A DNA stretch of 64,000 bases. Origin: an uncultured Alphaproteobacteria bacterium. Lineage in GTDB: Bacteria; Pseudomonadota; Alphaproteobacteria; HIMB59; GCA-002718135. The translations under genes were made by a program, and so were the position numbers. Under the pieces are notes generated by a model, which saw only the letters and a program-made list of their open reading frames with translations, was not told the DNA's origin and did not search any database. Below, in pieces: positions 43,281-52,475 of this stretch (position 1 is its first letter; every line of letters starts with the position of its first letter). Location of the stretch: the NCBI GenBank assembly GCA_902623585.1, contig CACNUO010000002.1:18243-82242 (forward strand), given 5' to 3'.

Positions 43281-43777
43281 AAAAAGTTATTTTTGTAATA
43301 ATTATTTCCTCAATTTTTCTATCTTCTTGTAATACTATAAGAAGTAGTGCCGGTGTAGAAAGAAAAGTAATAGATGAATATAATGTAGTTGAAAATCCTC
43401 CATTAGTAATTCCACCAAATTTTAATTTACTACCACCTGATCAAATTGAATCAAAAGATATTGATGATACCGATACTGAGCTTGCAAAGGAAATTCTCTT
43501 TGGTCTGGATGAAGAAAGTGATGAAACACCTTCTGAAAATTCTGTTATCGACAATATTTTAAAAGAAACTGAAGCAGATCAAGTAGATAATAGTATCAGG
43601 GAAGATCTTGATGGAAACTCAGAAGATGAAATAAGCCAAGATAATACAGATGTTGAAAGTGAAAATATAGAAGAGCCAAAAAAGAAGAAAAGATTTTTCT
43701 TTTTCAACAGTAAAGAAGAAAATGAAGATGACGGAGAAGGCGAACCTAAAAAGAAAAAAAGATTTTTCTTCTTTTAA
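43277..43777 (+). CDS. DUF3035 (BamF-like) lipoprotein with C-terminal KKKKRFFFF repeats
   Basis: A 166-residue lipoprotein. The signal ends in the lipobox LSSC (Cys at about residue 15), followed by NPPLVIPPNFNLLPP, the segment that typifies the alphaproteobacterial DUF3035/BamF outer-membrane assembly lipoprotein. The remainder is very acidic. The unusual tail holds two copies of KKKKRFFFF (residues 135-143 and 158-166) separated by an acidic linker, the second being the exact C-terminus. The gene follows lspA with a four-base overlap, as in other Alphaproteobacteria. Confidence 0.8.
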   Translation: MKKVIFVIIISSIFLSSCNTIRSSAGVERKVIDEYNVVENPPLVIPPNFNLLPPDQIESKDIDDTDTELAKEILFGLDEESDETPSENSVIDNILKETEADQVDNSIREDLDGNSEDEISQDNTDVESENIEEPKKKKRFFFFNSKEENEDDGEGEPKKKKRFFFF

Positions 43778-43785
43778 TTTTATAA

Positions 43786-44985
43786 ATGGAAATAAAATAC
43801 TTTAATTCAAATTTTGACAAAATCACTCAAAATAAAGATACTGATCAAAGTATAACTAATTTAATAGAAAAACTTCCTTCTCTGAATATTGTTTCAGATA
43901 AAAATTTATTAGAAGAAACCATTAAAATTTCAAAACAATTTAAAGAGAAAAAGGAAAAAATAATTGTATTTGGTACAGGAGGTTCAAATTTAGGAGCTAG
44001 AGCATTAAATAATATTATTTCCAATAATAAAATTATCTTAGAATTTTATGATAATGTTGATCCTATTAATTTTGAAAAAAATTTTCAAAATATTAATTTT
44101 GAGCTAACTGGCTTCTTGGTTATTTCAAAATCGGGAACTACTCCCGAAACATTATCACAATTTTCATGTCTTTATCAAAAAGCAACAGAAGCTAATAAAG
44201 TTGAAGCATTTTTTTCAAATACTTTAATCATAACTGAATTTAAAGAATCACCACTTTTTAAAATTGCAAAAGATAATAATTGTTTACTATTAGAGCATCA
44301 TAAAGATGTTGGAGGCAGATACTCTATATTTACCAATGTTGGTATAGTTCCTGCAATCATTTCTGGATTAAATATTAATGAACTTTTTAGTGGAGCATCT
44401 GAAGTAATAAATAATATTGATAATTATAGACCTTATGATCTTGGAAGATATTTAACTCAAAAAGAAAATATAAAATTTACTAATAATGTTTTAATGACAT
44501 ATTCTGATTCACTTTATTTTTTTGGAAAATGGTATCTGCAACTTTGGGCAGAAAGTATTGGAAAAAATAATAAAGGTATTACAGCAATTCATTCAGTAGG
44601 GACCACTGATCAACATAGTCAATTACAACTGTATTTAGATGGACCTAAAGATAAATATTTCACCTTTATCACTACAGATCATGCAAATAAGGGCATAAAA
44701 ATAAATAATAATATGTTTGAAAATACCGATATTGACTATTTTAAAGATAAAACAATGGGAGATTTAATGGAAGCTGAACAGCGCGCAACCATTGAAACTT
44801 TTAAATTAAATAATTTTAGTTTTAGAGAAATCTATATTCCTAAAATAGATGAACAAAACTTAGGTAAATTATTATCTTTTAGTATAATAGAAACTATTGC
44901 TTCCTGTATGTATTTAGATGTTGATCCTTTCGATCAACCTGCTGTTGAACAAGGTAAAAAACTAACTAAAACCTATTTAAGATAA
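43786..44985 (+). CDS. pgi: Glucose-6-phosphate isomerase
   Basis: A 399-residue protein with two SIS domains: VFGTGGSNLGARALN near residue 65 and ISKSGTTPETLSQF near residue 110. HSVGTTDQHSQLQLYLDGPKD contains the histidine and glutamine of the active site, and a C-terminal lysine-rich GKKLTK is present. It is about 150 residues shorter than the E. coli enzyme, as is common in AT-rich marine Alphaproteobacteria. It interconverts glucose-6- and fructose-6-phosphate. It ends overlapping the convergent rsmD by nine bases. Confidence 0.93.
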   Translation: MEIKYFNSNFDKITQNKDTDQSITNLIEKLPSLNIVSDKNLLEETIKISKQFKEKKEKIIVFGTGGSNLGARALNNIISNNKIILEFYDNVDPINFEKNFQNINFELTGFLVISKSGTTPETLSQFSCLYQKATEANKVEAFFSNTLIITEFKESPLFKIAKDNNCLLLEHHKDVGGRYSIFTNVGIVPAIISGLNINELFSGASEVINNIDNYRPYDLGRYLTQKENIKFTNNVLMTYSDSLYFFGKWYLQLWAESIGKNNKGITAIHSVGTTDQHSQLQLYLDGPKDKYFTFITTDHANKGIKINNNMFENTDIDYFKDKTMGDLMEAEQRATIETFKLNNFSFREIYIPKIDEQNLGKLLSFSIIETIASCMYLDVDPFDQPAVEQGKKLTKTYLR

Positions 44986-45537
44986 TTTAAAAATATAAAT
45001 TATTGTTTTACCGTAAGTCTTTTTTTGAAGCAGATTCAAATTTTCTGGAATTACAATATTATCTTTCACACCCGTTTCTAAACCAATCACTGTAGTATTT
45101 TTAATGTTACTTGATAAATTTTCTAAAAGATTTTTTAAATTATACTTTGCATATGGTGGATCAATATAAACAACTGAAATATTTTGAAATTCTATTTCTA
45201 ATTTAGAATGAATAAGGTCTTCTTCATAAATTTTAAATTGATTATTTTTACAAATACTTAAGCAATTTTTTTTTAAAATTTTAAGAACTTTAATATTATT
45301 CTCAAAAAAAATTACTTCACTCATGCCTCTTGAAATTGCTTCTAAACCCATTGTGCCAATTCCTGCAAAAAGATCTAAAAAAATTTGATTTTTATATAAT
45401 TCGATAGAATTTTTGATTGCATAACTTTCAATAATTGAAAAGAAAGCCTCTCTTTTTAGAGAAGAAGTTGGTCTTACAAAATCATTAATACTAGCTAATT
45501 TTTTTTGCTTAAACTTTCCTCCAGTAATCTGTATCAT
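44977..45537 (-). CDS. rsmD: 16S rRNA (guanine966-N2)-methyltransferase
   Basis: A 186-residue Rossmann-fold methyltransferase. It has the N-terminal ITGGKFKQKKL and RPTSSLKREAFFSII of RsmD, the SAM-binding FLDLFAGIGTMGLEAISRG, and the catalytic YIDPPYAKYNL (DPPY). It methylates G966 of 16S rRNA. It is translated right after the pseudouridine synthase with a four-base overlap. Confidence 0.92.
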   Translation of the reverse strand: MIQITGGKFKQKKLASINDFVRPTSSLKREAFFSIIESYAIKNSIELYKNQIFLDLFAGIGTMGLEAISRGMSEVIFFENNIKVLKILKKNCLSICKNNQFKIYEEDLIHSKLEIEFQNISVVYIDPPYAKYNLKNLLENLSSNIKNTTVIGLETGVKDNIVIPENLNLLQKKTYGKTIIYIFKLS

Positions 45538-46226
45538 TTGCTAATTGAATTTAATTTTTGAAATTGCCCTTCTTTAAGTCTTCCAAGCTTATAAGGGCCA
45601 TATGCAATTCTTATTAATTTAACAATATTCCATGAAAAATAATTACAAATATTTCTAATTTCTCTATTTTTTCCTTCTTTAAGTTTAAAAATTAACCAAC
45701 TATGATTTTTTAATTTCTTTTCAAAGGCAACTTTAATTTTTTTATATCTAATTTCTTTAATTGTAATGCCTTTATTAATTTTTTGTAAATCAGTATTTTC
45801 TACATTGCTATTTATACAAACTCTATAGATCCGTTCAATGTTTGAAGATGGATGTTCTAAATATCTTGAATAATCACCATTATTAGTTAGCAAAATCAAT
45901 CCTTCACTCATATAATCCAATCTTCCTACACTTATTAATTGACCGACATTTTTTGGTAATAAATCAAAAATTTTTTTTCTACCTAAATTATCTTTTGTAC
46001 TACAAATATATTTTATTGGTTTGTATAACTTCCATACTTCAACTTTATTTGCTTTTTTAACAATTTTATTATTAACCTTAATTATATCTAAATTACTTAC
46101 TTTATGACTTGGATGAAGGCATACTTGATTATTAATTTTAATTTTTTTTTCTACAATTAATTTTTCTGCATCTCTTCGTGAACAAATTCCAGCACTTGAT
46201 AGATATTTTGAAATTCTAATATTCAC
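45534..46226 (-). CDS. Pseudouridine synthase, RsuA/RluB family
   Basis: A 230-residue protein with an N-terminal S4 RNA-binding domain (ISKYLSSAGICSRRDAEKLI) and a catalytic domain with VGRLDYMSEGLILLTNNGD, whose Asp is the catalytic residue. KEGKNREIRNI is the usual second family motif. It isomerises uridine in 23S or 16S rRNA; RluB is the likelier counterpart in Alphaproteobacteria, but RluE/RluF/RsuA cannot be excluded. It lies in a minus-strand trio with rsmD and the amidotransferase. Confidence 0.88.
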   Translation of the reverse strand: MNIRISKYLSSAGICSRRDAEKLIVEKKIKINNQVCLHPSHKVSNLDIIKVNNKIVKKANKVEVWKLYKPIKYICSTKDNLGRKKIFDLLPKNVGQLISVGRLDYMSEGLILLTNNGDYSRYLEHPSSNIERIYRVCINSNVENTDLQKINKGITIKEIRYKKIKVAFEKKLKNHSWLIFKLKEGKNREIRNICNYFSWNIVKLIRIAYGPYKLGRLKEGQFQKLNSISK

Positions 46227-46921
46227 TTTGTTTTACTAATAAAATTTTTAATTATTTTTATATCATATTTTGTTATTAAAAATTCAGGATGCCATTGTAA
46301 GCCAATACACCATTTGTGTTTTTTATGTTCTATTCCTTCAATAACACCATCATTTGCTGCACACGAAACATTTAAGTCCTTACCTACTTTTTTTATTGAT
46401 TGATGATGTGCACTATTAACATTTATTTTTTGAGCCCCACATATTTTATGTAGTTGAGTATTTTTCGAAATATTAACACTATGACTAGTTTGATTTCTTG
46501 GATTCACTTGTTCATGGTTTATCGGATCTCTTTTTAAATCTTGTATCAATGTTCCACCACATGCAACATTGATAAGTTGTGCACCACCACAAATTCCTAA
46601 TATAGGTTTGTTGTATTTAAAAAATTTATTGAAAATATTTAATTCAAAATTTGTTCTCTTATTTTTAATATTTTTAGATTGAGTATTACTTGTTTTATAT
46701 AATTTGGGATTAATATCAAAATTTCCTCCAGTAATAATGAGACCATCAATTAAATGACAAAAATCATCAATATATTTTTTTTCATGTAACAAAGGAAATG
46801 GAATAGCGTTAAATTTTGTTAAGGAAGTTAAATAATTTTCCCTTAAAGCATACCATGGAAATTTTGAGTATGTTTTCTTTTTTTCACTATCAAGAGTTAT
46901 TCCAATAATTGGTTTTTTCAT
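46223..46921 (-). CDS. Class-I glutamine amidotransferase-like hydrolase (peptidase C26)
   Basis: A 232-residue protein resembling gamma-glutamyl-GABA hydrolase. It has the oxyanion region LIITGGNFDINP, nucleophile Cys in ILGICGGAQLINVACGG, and the His/Glu pair in LQWHPEF. The usual G-x-C-R-G has a glycine in place of arginine. Enzymes of this type cleave gamma-glutamyl amides in putrescine or related degradation. It is divergent from tadA with a 40-base gap to the preferred tadA start. Confidence 0.85.
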   Translation of the reverse strand: MKKPIIGITLDSEKKKTYSKFPWYALRENYLTSLTKFNAIPFPLLHEKKYIDDFCHLIDGLIITGGNFDINPKLYKTSNTQSKNIKNKRTNFELNIFNKFFKYNKPILGICGGAQLINVACGGTLIQDLKRDPINHEQVNPRNQTSHSVNISKNTQLHKICGAQKINVNSAHHQSIKKVGKDLNVSCAANDGVIEGIEHKKHKWCIGLQWHPEFLITKYDIKIIKNFISKTK

Positions 46922-46961
46922 TATAATTCAACTATAATGTACAACATAAGTGTATTCCAGA

Positions 46962-47417
46962 ATGAACGTTGATTTTTTTATGAAAGAAGCAATTATTGAA
47001 GCAGACAAAGCTTATAATTTAAATGAGGTTCCAGTTGGAGGAATACTTGTTGATAATACAACGAACAATATTGTAGCCAGAAGCTACAACACAGTAAATA
47101 AAAATAAAAATGCTATCAAACATTGTGAATTAAATCTTATTCAAGAAACTTGTGAAAGACTAAAACTTAAATATTTAGAAAATATGACATTATTTGTTAC
47201 CTTGGAACCATGCACAATGTGCGCTAGCGCAATAAGTGAAGTACATATTAAAGATCTATATTTTGGTGCATATGATGAAAAAAATGGAGGAATTGAAAGA
47301 CTCCGAGTAGCTTTTCAAAGAGAAAATATATTTATGCCAACTATTTATGGTGGCATTATGGAAAAAGAATGTAGTAATTTATTAAAAAAATTTTTTAAAA
47401 ATAAGCATGATAGATAA
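46962..47417 (+). CDS. tadA: tRNA-specific adenosine deaminase
   Basis: A 151-residue zinc deaminase. The metal site is HCE in IKHCELNLIQ (more often HAE) and PCTMC in TLEPCTMCASAI; the substrate loop EVPVGGILVD is present. It converts A34 to inosine in tRNA-Arg(ACG). I prefer the ATG at 46962, which gives the usual length, to the GTG at 46950. The cysteine between His and Glu is a small departure that occurs in some relatives. The end overlaps xseA by 11 bases. Confidence 0.9.
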   Translation: MNVDFFMKEAIIEADKAYNLNEVPVGGILVDNTTNNIVARSYNTVNKNKNAIKHCELNLIQETCERLKLKYLENMTLFVTLEPCTMCASAISEVHIKDLYFGAYDEKNGGIERLRVAFQRENIFMPTIYGGIMEKECSNLLKKFFKNKHDR

Positions 47418-48738
47418 AATTAATATACCCGAATTTGAAGTTTCAGAATTTAATCATGCATTTAAAGAAGTAATTGAGTCCAATTTTAATTATGTAAGAA
47501 TTAAAGGAGAAATTTCTGAGGTAAAAACTGCAACAAGAGGGCAAATTTATCTAACACTTAAAGACGAAGATTCAATTTTAAGTGGAGTTATTTGGGATCA
47601 GAAAAAAAAATATTTAGATATAAATCCAGAAATAGGGCTAGAAATAATTGCAACAGGTAGAATCACCACCTGGTCTCGCTATAAAACTACCTACCAGATA
47701 GATATTGATAAAATTGAAATTGCAGGAGAGGGGGCACTTCTAAAACTCATTGAAGAAAGAAAAAAAAGACTTCAAAAAAAAGGCTATTTTGATGAAGATA
47801 AAAAAATCCCATTACCTTTTTTACCTGAGAGATTAGGTATAATTACATCTCCCACTGGTTCTGTAGTACACGACATAATTAATAGAGTGAATGATCGTTT
47901 TCCAATGCCTTTAGATATATGGCCTGTTTCTGTACAAGGTGTTGACGCTGCAGATAGCATTATAAATGCTATCGAAGGTTTCAACAAACTTAAATCTGGT
48001 AAACCAGATATTCTTATTGTTGCTAGAGGTGGAGGAAGTACCGAAGACTTAATGGCATTTAATGATGAAAATCTTGCAACAAGTGTTTTTGAATCAAAAA
48101 TACCAATAATTTCAGCAATAGGTCATGAAACAGATACAACAATTATTGATTTAGTATCAGATTTGAGAGCGTCTACACCAACCGCGGCAGCTGAAAAAGC
48201 TACCCCAGTTAGATTTGAATTAATAGAAAAAATTAAAAATTTACAACTTAGGTTAAACACAAAAGTTAATTCACAAATCCAGTCCAAAAAGGAAAATTTC
48301 GAATATTTAAATAAGTTTCTTAAATCACCAAGCTCAATAGTAAATAATTACAAGGAGAAGCTTTTAGATGATTTTAAAAATTTAACATTATCAATTGAAA
48401 ACAAATTTAGCATATCTAAATTGAGTCTCATAAATTTAGGTAAATCTGTAATTTCTCCAGATTCTTTAGTAAGCTTGACACAAACAAAGATAAATAATCT
48501 TTCAAAAAATCTTAATTTAAATATTGCTAATAACTACAAAGATAATCTTGAAAAATATAAAGCAAACATCAGATTACTTAATTCAAATTCTATTTCTTCA
48601 AATCTTAAAAAGGGATACTCTATTTTGATGAATAAAAAAAAAATTGTTAAGACTACAAAAAAAATTAATACCAATGATCAATTATCGGTTAAGCTTATTG
48701 ATGGCACAATTGATATTAAGGTAAAAAAAATTAACTAA
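47407..48738 (+). CDS. xseA: Exodeoxyribonuclease VII large subunit
   Basis: A 443-residue protein with an N-terminal OB-fold domain (VRIKGEISEVK, QIYLTLKDE), the catalytic core RLGIITSPTGSVVHDI, ILIVARGGGSTEDLMAFNDE and ISAIGHETDTTIIDLVSDLRASTPTAAAE, and a long helical C-terminal region. It degrades single-stranded DNA together with the small subunit XseB, whose gene is not in the window. It ends overlapping the convergent acyltransferase gene by eight bases. Confidence 0.95.
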   Translation: MIDKINIPEFEVSEFNHAFKEVIESNFNYVRIKGEISEVKTATRGQIYLTLKDEDSILSGVIWDQKKKYLDINPEIGLEIIATGRITTWSRYKTTYQIDIDKIEIAGEGALLKLIEERKKRLQKKGYFDEDKKIPLPFLPERLGIITSPTGSVVHDIINRVNDRFPMPLDIWPVSVQGVDAADSIINAIEGFNKLKSGKPDILIVARGGGSTEDLMAFNDENLATSVFESKIPIISAIGHETDTTIIDLVSDLRASTPTAAAEKATPVRFELIEKIKNLQLRLNTKVNSQIQSKKENFEYLNKFLKSPSSIVNNYKEKLLDDFKNLTLSIENKFSISKLSLINLGKSVISPDSLVSLTQTKINNLSKNLNLNIANNYKDNLEKYKANIRLLNSNSISSNLKKGYSILMNKKKIVKTTKKINTNDQLSVKLIDGTIDIKVKKIN

Positions 48739-49594
48739 ATCTCTTGTGTTGCCAGAACCACTGAGAGGGTTCTGATCTAATCCAATCTTCTATTTTATGA
48801 TGTATCTTTTCCATCATTTGATTATCACTAATATTTAGATCATTGTGATAAAAAGGTTCAAGAAAGGTTAGCTCAATTTTACCATTATAAATTCTTTTAT
48901 TTTTAATTGGGATTATTGGTAATTTATATTTTCTGGCTAGTTTTAAAAAACCTGTTTGTGTTTTAACTTTACGTTTAAAAAATAAAACCTCTTCGCCAGA
49001 AGAATCTTTTTGATCAATTACAACCAACATTGATAAAGAGTTTCTTATAGCTTCAGTAATATCTTTTGCACTTTTTTTTCCTTTTGGAGTATAAAAACTC
49101 TTAGATGATACAAGCGAATTTGTTCTAATTTTTAATAATAATTTATCTAAAAAATGATTATTAATATGTCTATATACTGCACCTAGATTTATACCAATTC
49201 TATCTAAACTAGGTACTACAACTTCCCAATTAGACTGATGAATACATATAAATATTCCCTGGGAATTATTTTTAATTAAATTCTCGATATTTTCAATTTT
49301 ATTGTACTTTATTTTTTTTTTATCAAATAAATAGTTTAAACTTGGGAGTTCAGCAATTGTCCTTCCTAGATTATCCCAACTTTTTTTAACTATACTTTTC
49401 ACTTCTTCCTCTTTCATATTAGGAAAAACATATTTGCAATTTTTAATTGCAGTCTTGTTCGCACCAGATAACTCACCAAAAAAACTAAATATAAAAGAAG
49501 AAAATTTAGCTGATAAATTTAATGGTAAAAGTTTAAATAAAAAAAATATTATAAAAACTATAATATATTCAAAAAAATAAATTACATTTTTCAT
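48731..49594 (-). CDS. Lipid A acyltransferase, LpxL/HtrB family
   Basis: A 287-residue inner-membrane acyltransferase with an N-terminal hydrophobic helix and the HX4D/E catalytic motif in ICIHQSNWEVVVP. KGKSAKDITEAI and MLVVIDQKDSSGEEVLFFKRK follow the LpxL family pattern. It transfers a secondary acyl chain to Kdo2-lipid IVA. It is the last gene of the minus-strand lipid A group; the start overlaps lpxK by four bases. Confidence 0.88.
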   Translation of the reverse strand: MKNVIYFFEYIIVFIIFFLFKLLPLNLSAKFSSFIFSFFGELSGANKTAIKNCKYVFPNMKEEEVKSIVKKSWDNLGRTIAELPSLNYLFDKKKIKYNKIENIENLIKNNSQGIFICIHQSNWEVVVPSLDRIGINLGAVYRHINNHFLDKLLLKIRTNSLVSSKSFYTPKGKKSAKDITEAIRNSLSMLVVIDQKDSSGEEVLFFKRKVKTQTGFLKLARKYKLPIIPIKNKRIYNGKIELTFLEPFYHNDLNISDNQMMEKIHHKIEDWIRSEPSQWFWQHKRFS

Positions 49595-50589
49595 ATTGCT
49601 AAATCATTTATTTTATTCTCCAAAATGTTACCTAATATTTCTTTAAGTAAATTTTCATCTTCAAATTTAATTTCCCCATTCAAAGTGCTTACTAAAGATC
49701 GATAGGATTTAGGAATTCTAACAAAATCTTTTTTTGTAGTAACTAATACTGATTTAGTAAGATTTGCATTTTCTGCTAAATTTAACATATCATTTTCATC
49801 AAAAATATGGTGATCAGGATAGCTAATTTTTTTTTCTAAAATAGCACCTTGTTCAGAAAGCGAATTATAAAATTTCTCAGGATAAGCAATACCTGCAAAG
49901 GCTGTCACTTTTTGATTTTTATATATTTTATTATCTGTACTTATTTGAAATTTAGCATGAATAATAGGAACAGTGCTTGGAATTTTATCTCTTACATCTT
50001 GAGATATTTCTCCAATTACGATTACAAGATTTGCTCTGGAAATACCCCTTGATATACTCTCTCTAAGAGGACCAGACGGGATCACTCTTTTGTTTCCAAA
50101 GCCCTGTTCTCCATTAATAACAATAATTGAAAAATCTTTTTGAAGAGTCGGATTTTGAAAACCATCATCCATAATTATACAATCGGCACCTTTTTCTTTA
50201 GCTAATATAAAGGATTTATTTCTATCTTGACCAATCCAAGTTGGCGCAACATCAGCTAGTAATAAAGATTCGTCACCAACACTTTTTGCAGAATGCCATT
50301 CTTTAACAAGAATATTAGATTTTTCAACACCACCATATCCTCTTGAAACAAAGTGAGGATTATATCCATTAAGTTTCAATAAATTTCCAATTTTTAGAGC
50401 AACTGGTGTTTTACCAGCTCCTCCCACCACTATATTTCCAATGCAAATTACTGGAATGCTAGAAGGTGATTTTCTGCTTACAAAATTTCTTATTTTTGTT
50501 CCAAATCTAAATAGTAATGAAAGTGGAAATAAAGAGTTTGATAAATATGTATCATTTTTTTTGTACCAAAATTTAGGAGCTTTAAGCAT
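49591..50589 (-). CDS. lpxK: Tetraacyldisaccharide 4'-kinase
   Basis: A 332-residue protein with the P-loop NIVVGGAGKTPVA, the DDGFQNP motif and PSGPLRESISRG of LpxK. I choose the ATG at 50589 (MLKAPKFWYKKND, the usual family start), one base after the waaA stop. An upstream in-frame ATG at 50667 would overlap waaA by 77 bases with a lysine-rich extension. It phosphorylates the lipid A disaccharide. Confidence 0.92.
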   Translation of the reverse strand: MLKAPKFWYKKNDTYLSNSLFPLSLLFRFGTKIRNFVSRKSPSSIPVICIGNIVVGGAGKTPVALKIGNLLKLNGYNPHFVSRGYGGVEKSNILVKEWHSAKSVGDESLLLADVAPTWIGQDRNKSFILAKEKGADCIIMDDGFQNPTLQKDFSIIVINGEQGFGNKRVIPSGPLRESISRGISRANLVIVIGEISQDVRDKIPSTVPIIHAKFQISTDNKIYKNQKVTAFAGIAYPEKFYNSLSEQGAILEKKISYPDHHIFDENDMLNLAENANLTKSVLVTTKKDFVRIPKSYRSLVSTLNGEIKFEDENLLKEILGNILENKINDLAI

Positions 50590-50590
50590 T

Positions 50591-51811
50591 TTAATTGATA
50601 TACTTTTCAATATCTTTGAAAAGTTTTTCTTTTTCAAAGAAGGATCTATTTGAAAATTCAATTGCATTTGCTTGAATTTTTTTAATTTCCAAATTATTAT
50701 TTAGTAATTCTTTCATCTTTATATCAATATCTTCAAACTTATTTACCATTATACATGAATTTGCTTTTACCATATCCTCATAAATATTAGTCCAATTATC
50801 AACATAATTACCGCTAATAATAGCACATCCATAACTTGCAGGCTCTATAGGATTATGTCCACCAATATTTTTTAAAAAAGAACCACCTAAAATAACTAAA
50901 TCACTAATTTTAAAATATTGCTCTAATTTTCCAAAACTATCAATTATGATGATATCATTTTTTTTATATTCTTTTTTAGATTCTAAAGAAATATTAAATC
51001 CTTCTTTATTTAATTCTTGCTTAATTGTACTAATTCTTTCTGGATGCCTTGGTGCAAGAAAAATTTTTAAATTAAATTCACGAATTGTTTCTTTAATACA
51101 TTTAATTATCTCTTTTTCTTCATTAGAATGAGTACTTGCAATCATGATTGTATTTGATTGATCTTTATTTATTGAAGAATTGTTTTTATTCCTAGCTAAT
51201 TTTAAATTTCCAATATAGTCAATTTGTAAGTTCGTTAATTCTTGAATTCTTTTTTTGTCATCTTTGCTTTGTGCAAAAATTTTATTAAAACTCTTTAATG
51301 AATTTCCATAGAAATTTTTTGTACTCTTCCATTTTTTAAAAGAAGTTGGAGAAATCCTTGCATTTAAATATAAACAATTGATTTTTTTAATTCGAATTAT
51401 ATTAAGCATATTTGGCCAAATATCTGACTCTATCCATAGAATCAGATTTGGTTTCCAAAAGTTCAAAAATCTTGAACACCATTGAGACACATCAAATGGG
51501 ATGTATTGATGGATAATTTTATTTTTATAGAACTCATTAATATATTCCGCAGAAGATTTTGTTGTTGTAGTTACTAAGATATCAAATACTTTATGATATC
51601 GTTCTATAATTAAATCTGACGATTTAAATTCGCCAATACTTGCTGCGTGTATCCATAAAATTTTTTTCTCACTATTTTTTTTTACCGTAGGTTTTCCAAA
51701 CCTTTCAATAAATCTTAGTCTGTCCTCTTTTTTTCTATAGATGCGAATAAATATATTAAAAATAATTATTGGTATGAGAAGAGTACTAAGTATTTGATAT
51801 ATTCTAAGCAT
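50591..51811 (-). CDS. waaA: Kdo transferase
   Basis: A 406-residue GT30 glycosyltransferase with an N-terminal membrane anchor, the catalytic Glu in WIHAASIGEFKSS, and LWIESDIWPNMLN. The C-terminal donor-binding region LVILGGSFLKNIGGHNPIEPASYGC matches WaaA. It adds Kdo to lipid IVA. It overlaps the upstream acyltransferase gene by eight bases. Confidence 0.94.
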   Translation of the reverse strand: MLRIYQILSTLLIPIIIFNIFIRIYRKKEDRLRFIERFGKPTVKKNSEKKILWIHAASIGEFKSSDLIIERYHKVFDILVTTTTKSSAEYINEFYKNKIIHQYIPFDVSQWCSRFLNFWKPNLILWIESDIWPNMLNIIRIKKINCLYLNARISPTSFKKWKSTKNFYGNSLKSFNKIFAQSKDDKKRIQELTNLQIDYIGNLKLARNKNNSSINKDQSNTIMIASTHSNEEKEIIKCIKETIREFNLKIFLAPRHPERISTIKQELNKEGFNISLESKKEYKKNDIIIIDSFGKLEQYFKISDLVILGGSFLKNIGGHNPIEPASYGCAIISGNYVDNWTNIYEDMVKANSCIMVNKFEDIDIKMKELLNNNLEIKKIQANAIEFSNRSFFEKEKLFKDIEKYIN

Positions 51812-52475
51812 TTAGATTTTTTTCAGCTGATTCCATGCAATCATTAATTTTTTCTTCTAAGAAATTCTGATATTTGTCTAAATCATCATCTTTAGTAGAA
51901 GAAGGAATAGTAATCGGTTCACCCCAGACAAATCTACATTTTGAAAATGGATATGTTATTAAAAATGAGTCCCAAGATTTAAGTTTACGATTTTTATTTG
52001 AAGCAAAACCAAGTGGTATAATTGGGACTTGAGAATGAATTGCAATTTTTATAATTCCTTCTGAGACTTTCTTATTTGGTCCTCTTGGTCCATCGGGAGT
52101 AATACCAATATAATTTCTATCTTTCAAAATTTTAAATACTTTTCTTAATGAAGGTGATTTATTTTTTGACATTATAGAAACATTTTTTAAATTAAAATGA
52201 CCTGCAATATATGCACCAAATCGACCATCACTATGACTAGATGCTAACATATTTAACACAGCTTTACTTTTCCATACATGTCCTATCATCATCAATTGAC
52301 CATGCCAAAATGCTAAAATAAAAGGTTTATTCTCTCTCCACAATTTTTCTGGTAACTCAGAGTTTATAATCTGTATTTTAGAAGTGTAACATACGAATAA
52401 GATATATAAGTAACCTACAAAAGCCAAAATTCTTTGAGATACAGAAAATTTAAAAATTTTTTTTTTAAAACTCAT
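51804..52475 (-). CDS. DUF374 lysophospholipid acyltransferase-like protein
   Basis: A 223-residue protein with an N-terminal membrane helix, the acyltransferase-type LAFWHGQLMM (histidine motif) and GITPDGPRGP, which is the DUF374 hallmark. In Proteobacteria this gene sits beside waaA and lpxK and is thought to act in lipid A or outer-membrane lipid acylation, though the reaction is not firmly established. It overlaps msbA by 11 bases and waaA by eight. Confidence 0.86.
   Translation of the reverse strand: MSFKKKIFKFSVSQRILAFVGYLYILFVCYTSKIQIINSELPEKLWRENKPFILAFWHGQLMMIGHVWKSKAVLNMLASSHSDGRFGAYIAGHFNLKNVSIMSKNKSPSLRKVFKILKDRNYIGITPDGPRGPNKKVSEGIIKIAIHSQVPIIPLGFASNKNRKLKSWDSFLITYPFSKCRFVWGEPITIPSSTKDDDLDKYQNFLEEKINDCMESAEKNLNA

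Noticed and set aside
43679..43774. CRISPR-like or tandem DNA repeat
   Set aside because: Only two copies, both in frame inside a lipoprotein gene; it is a protein repeat, not an array.
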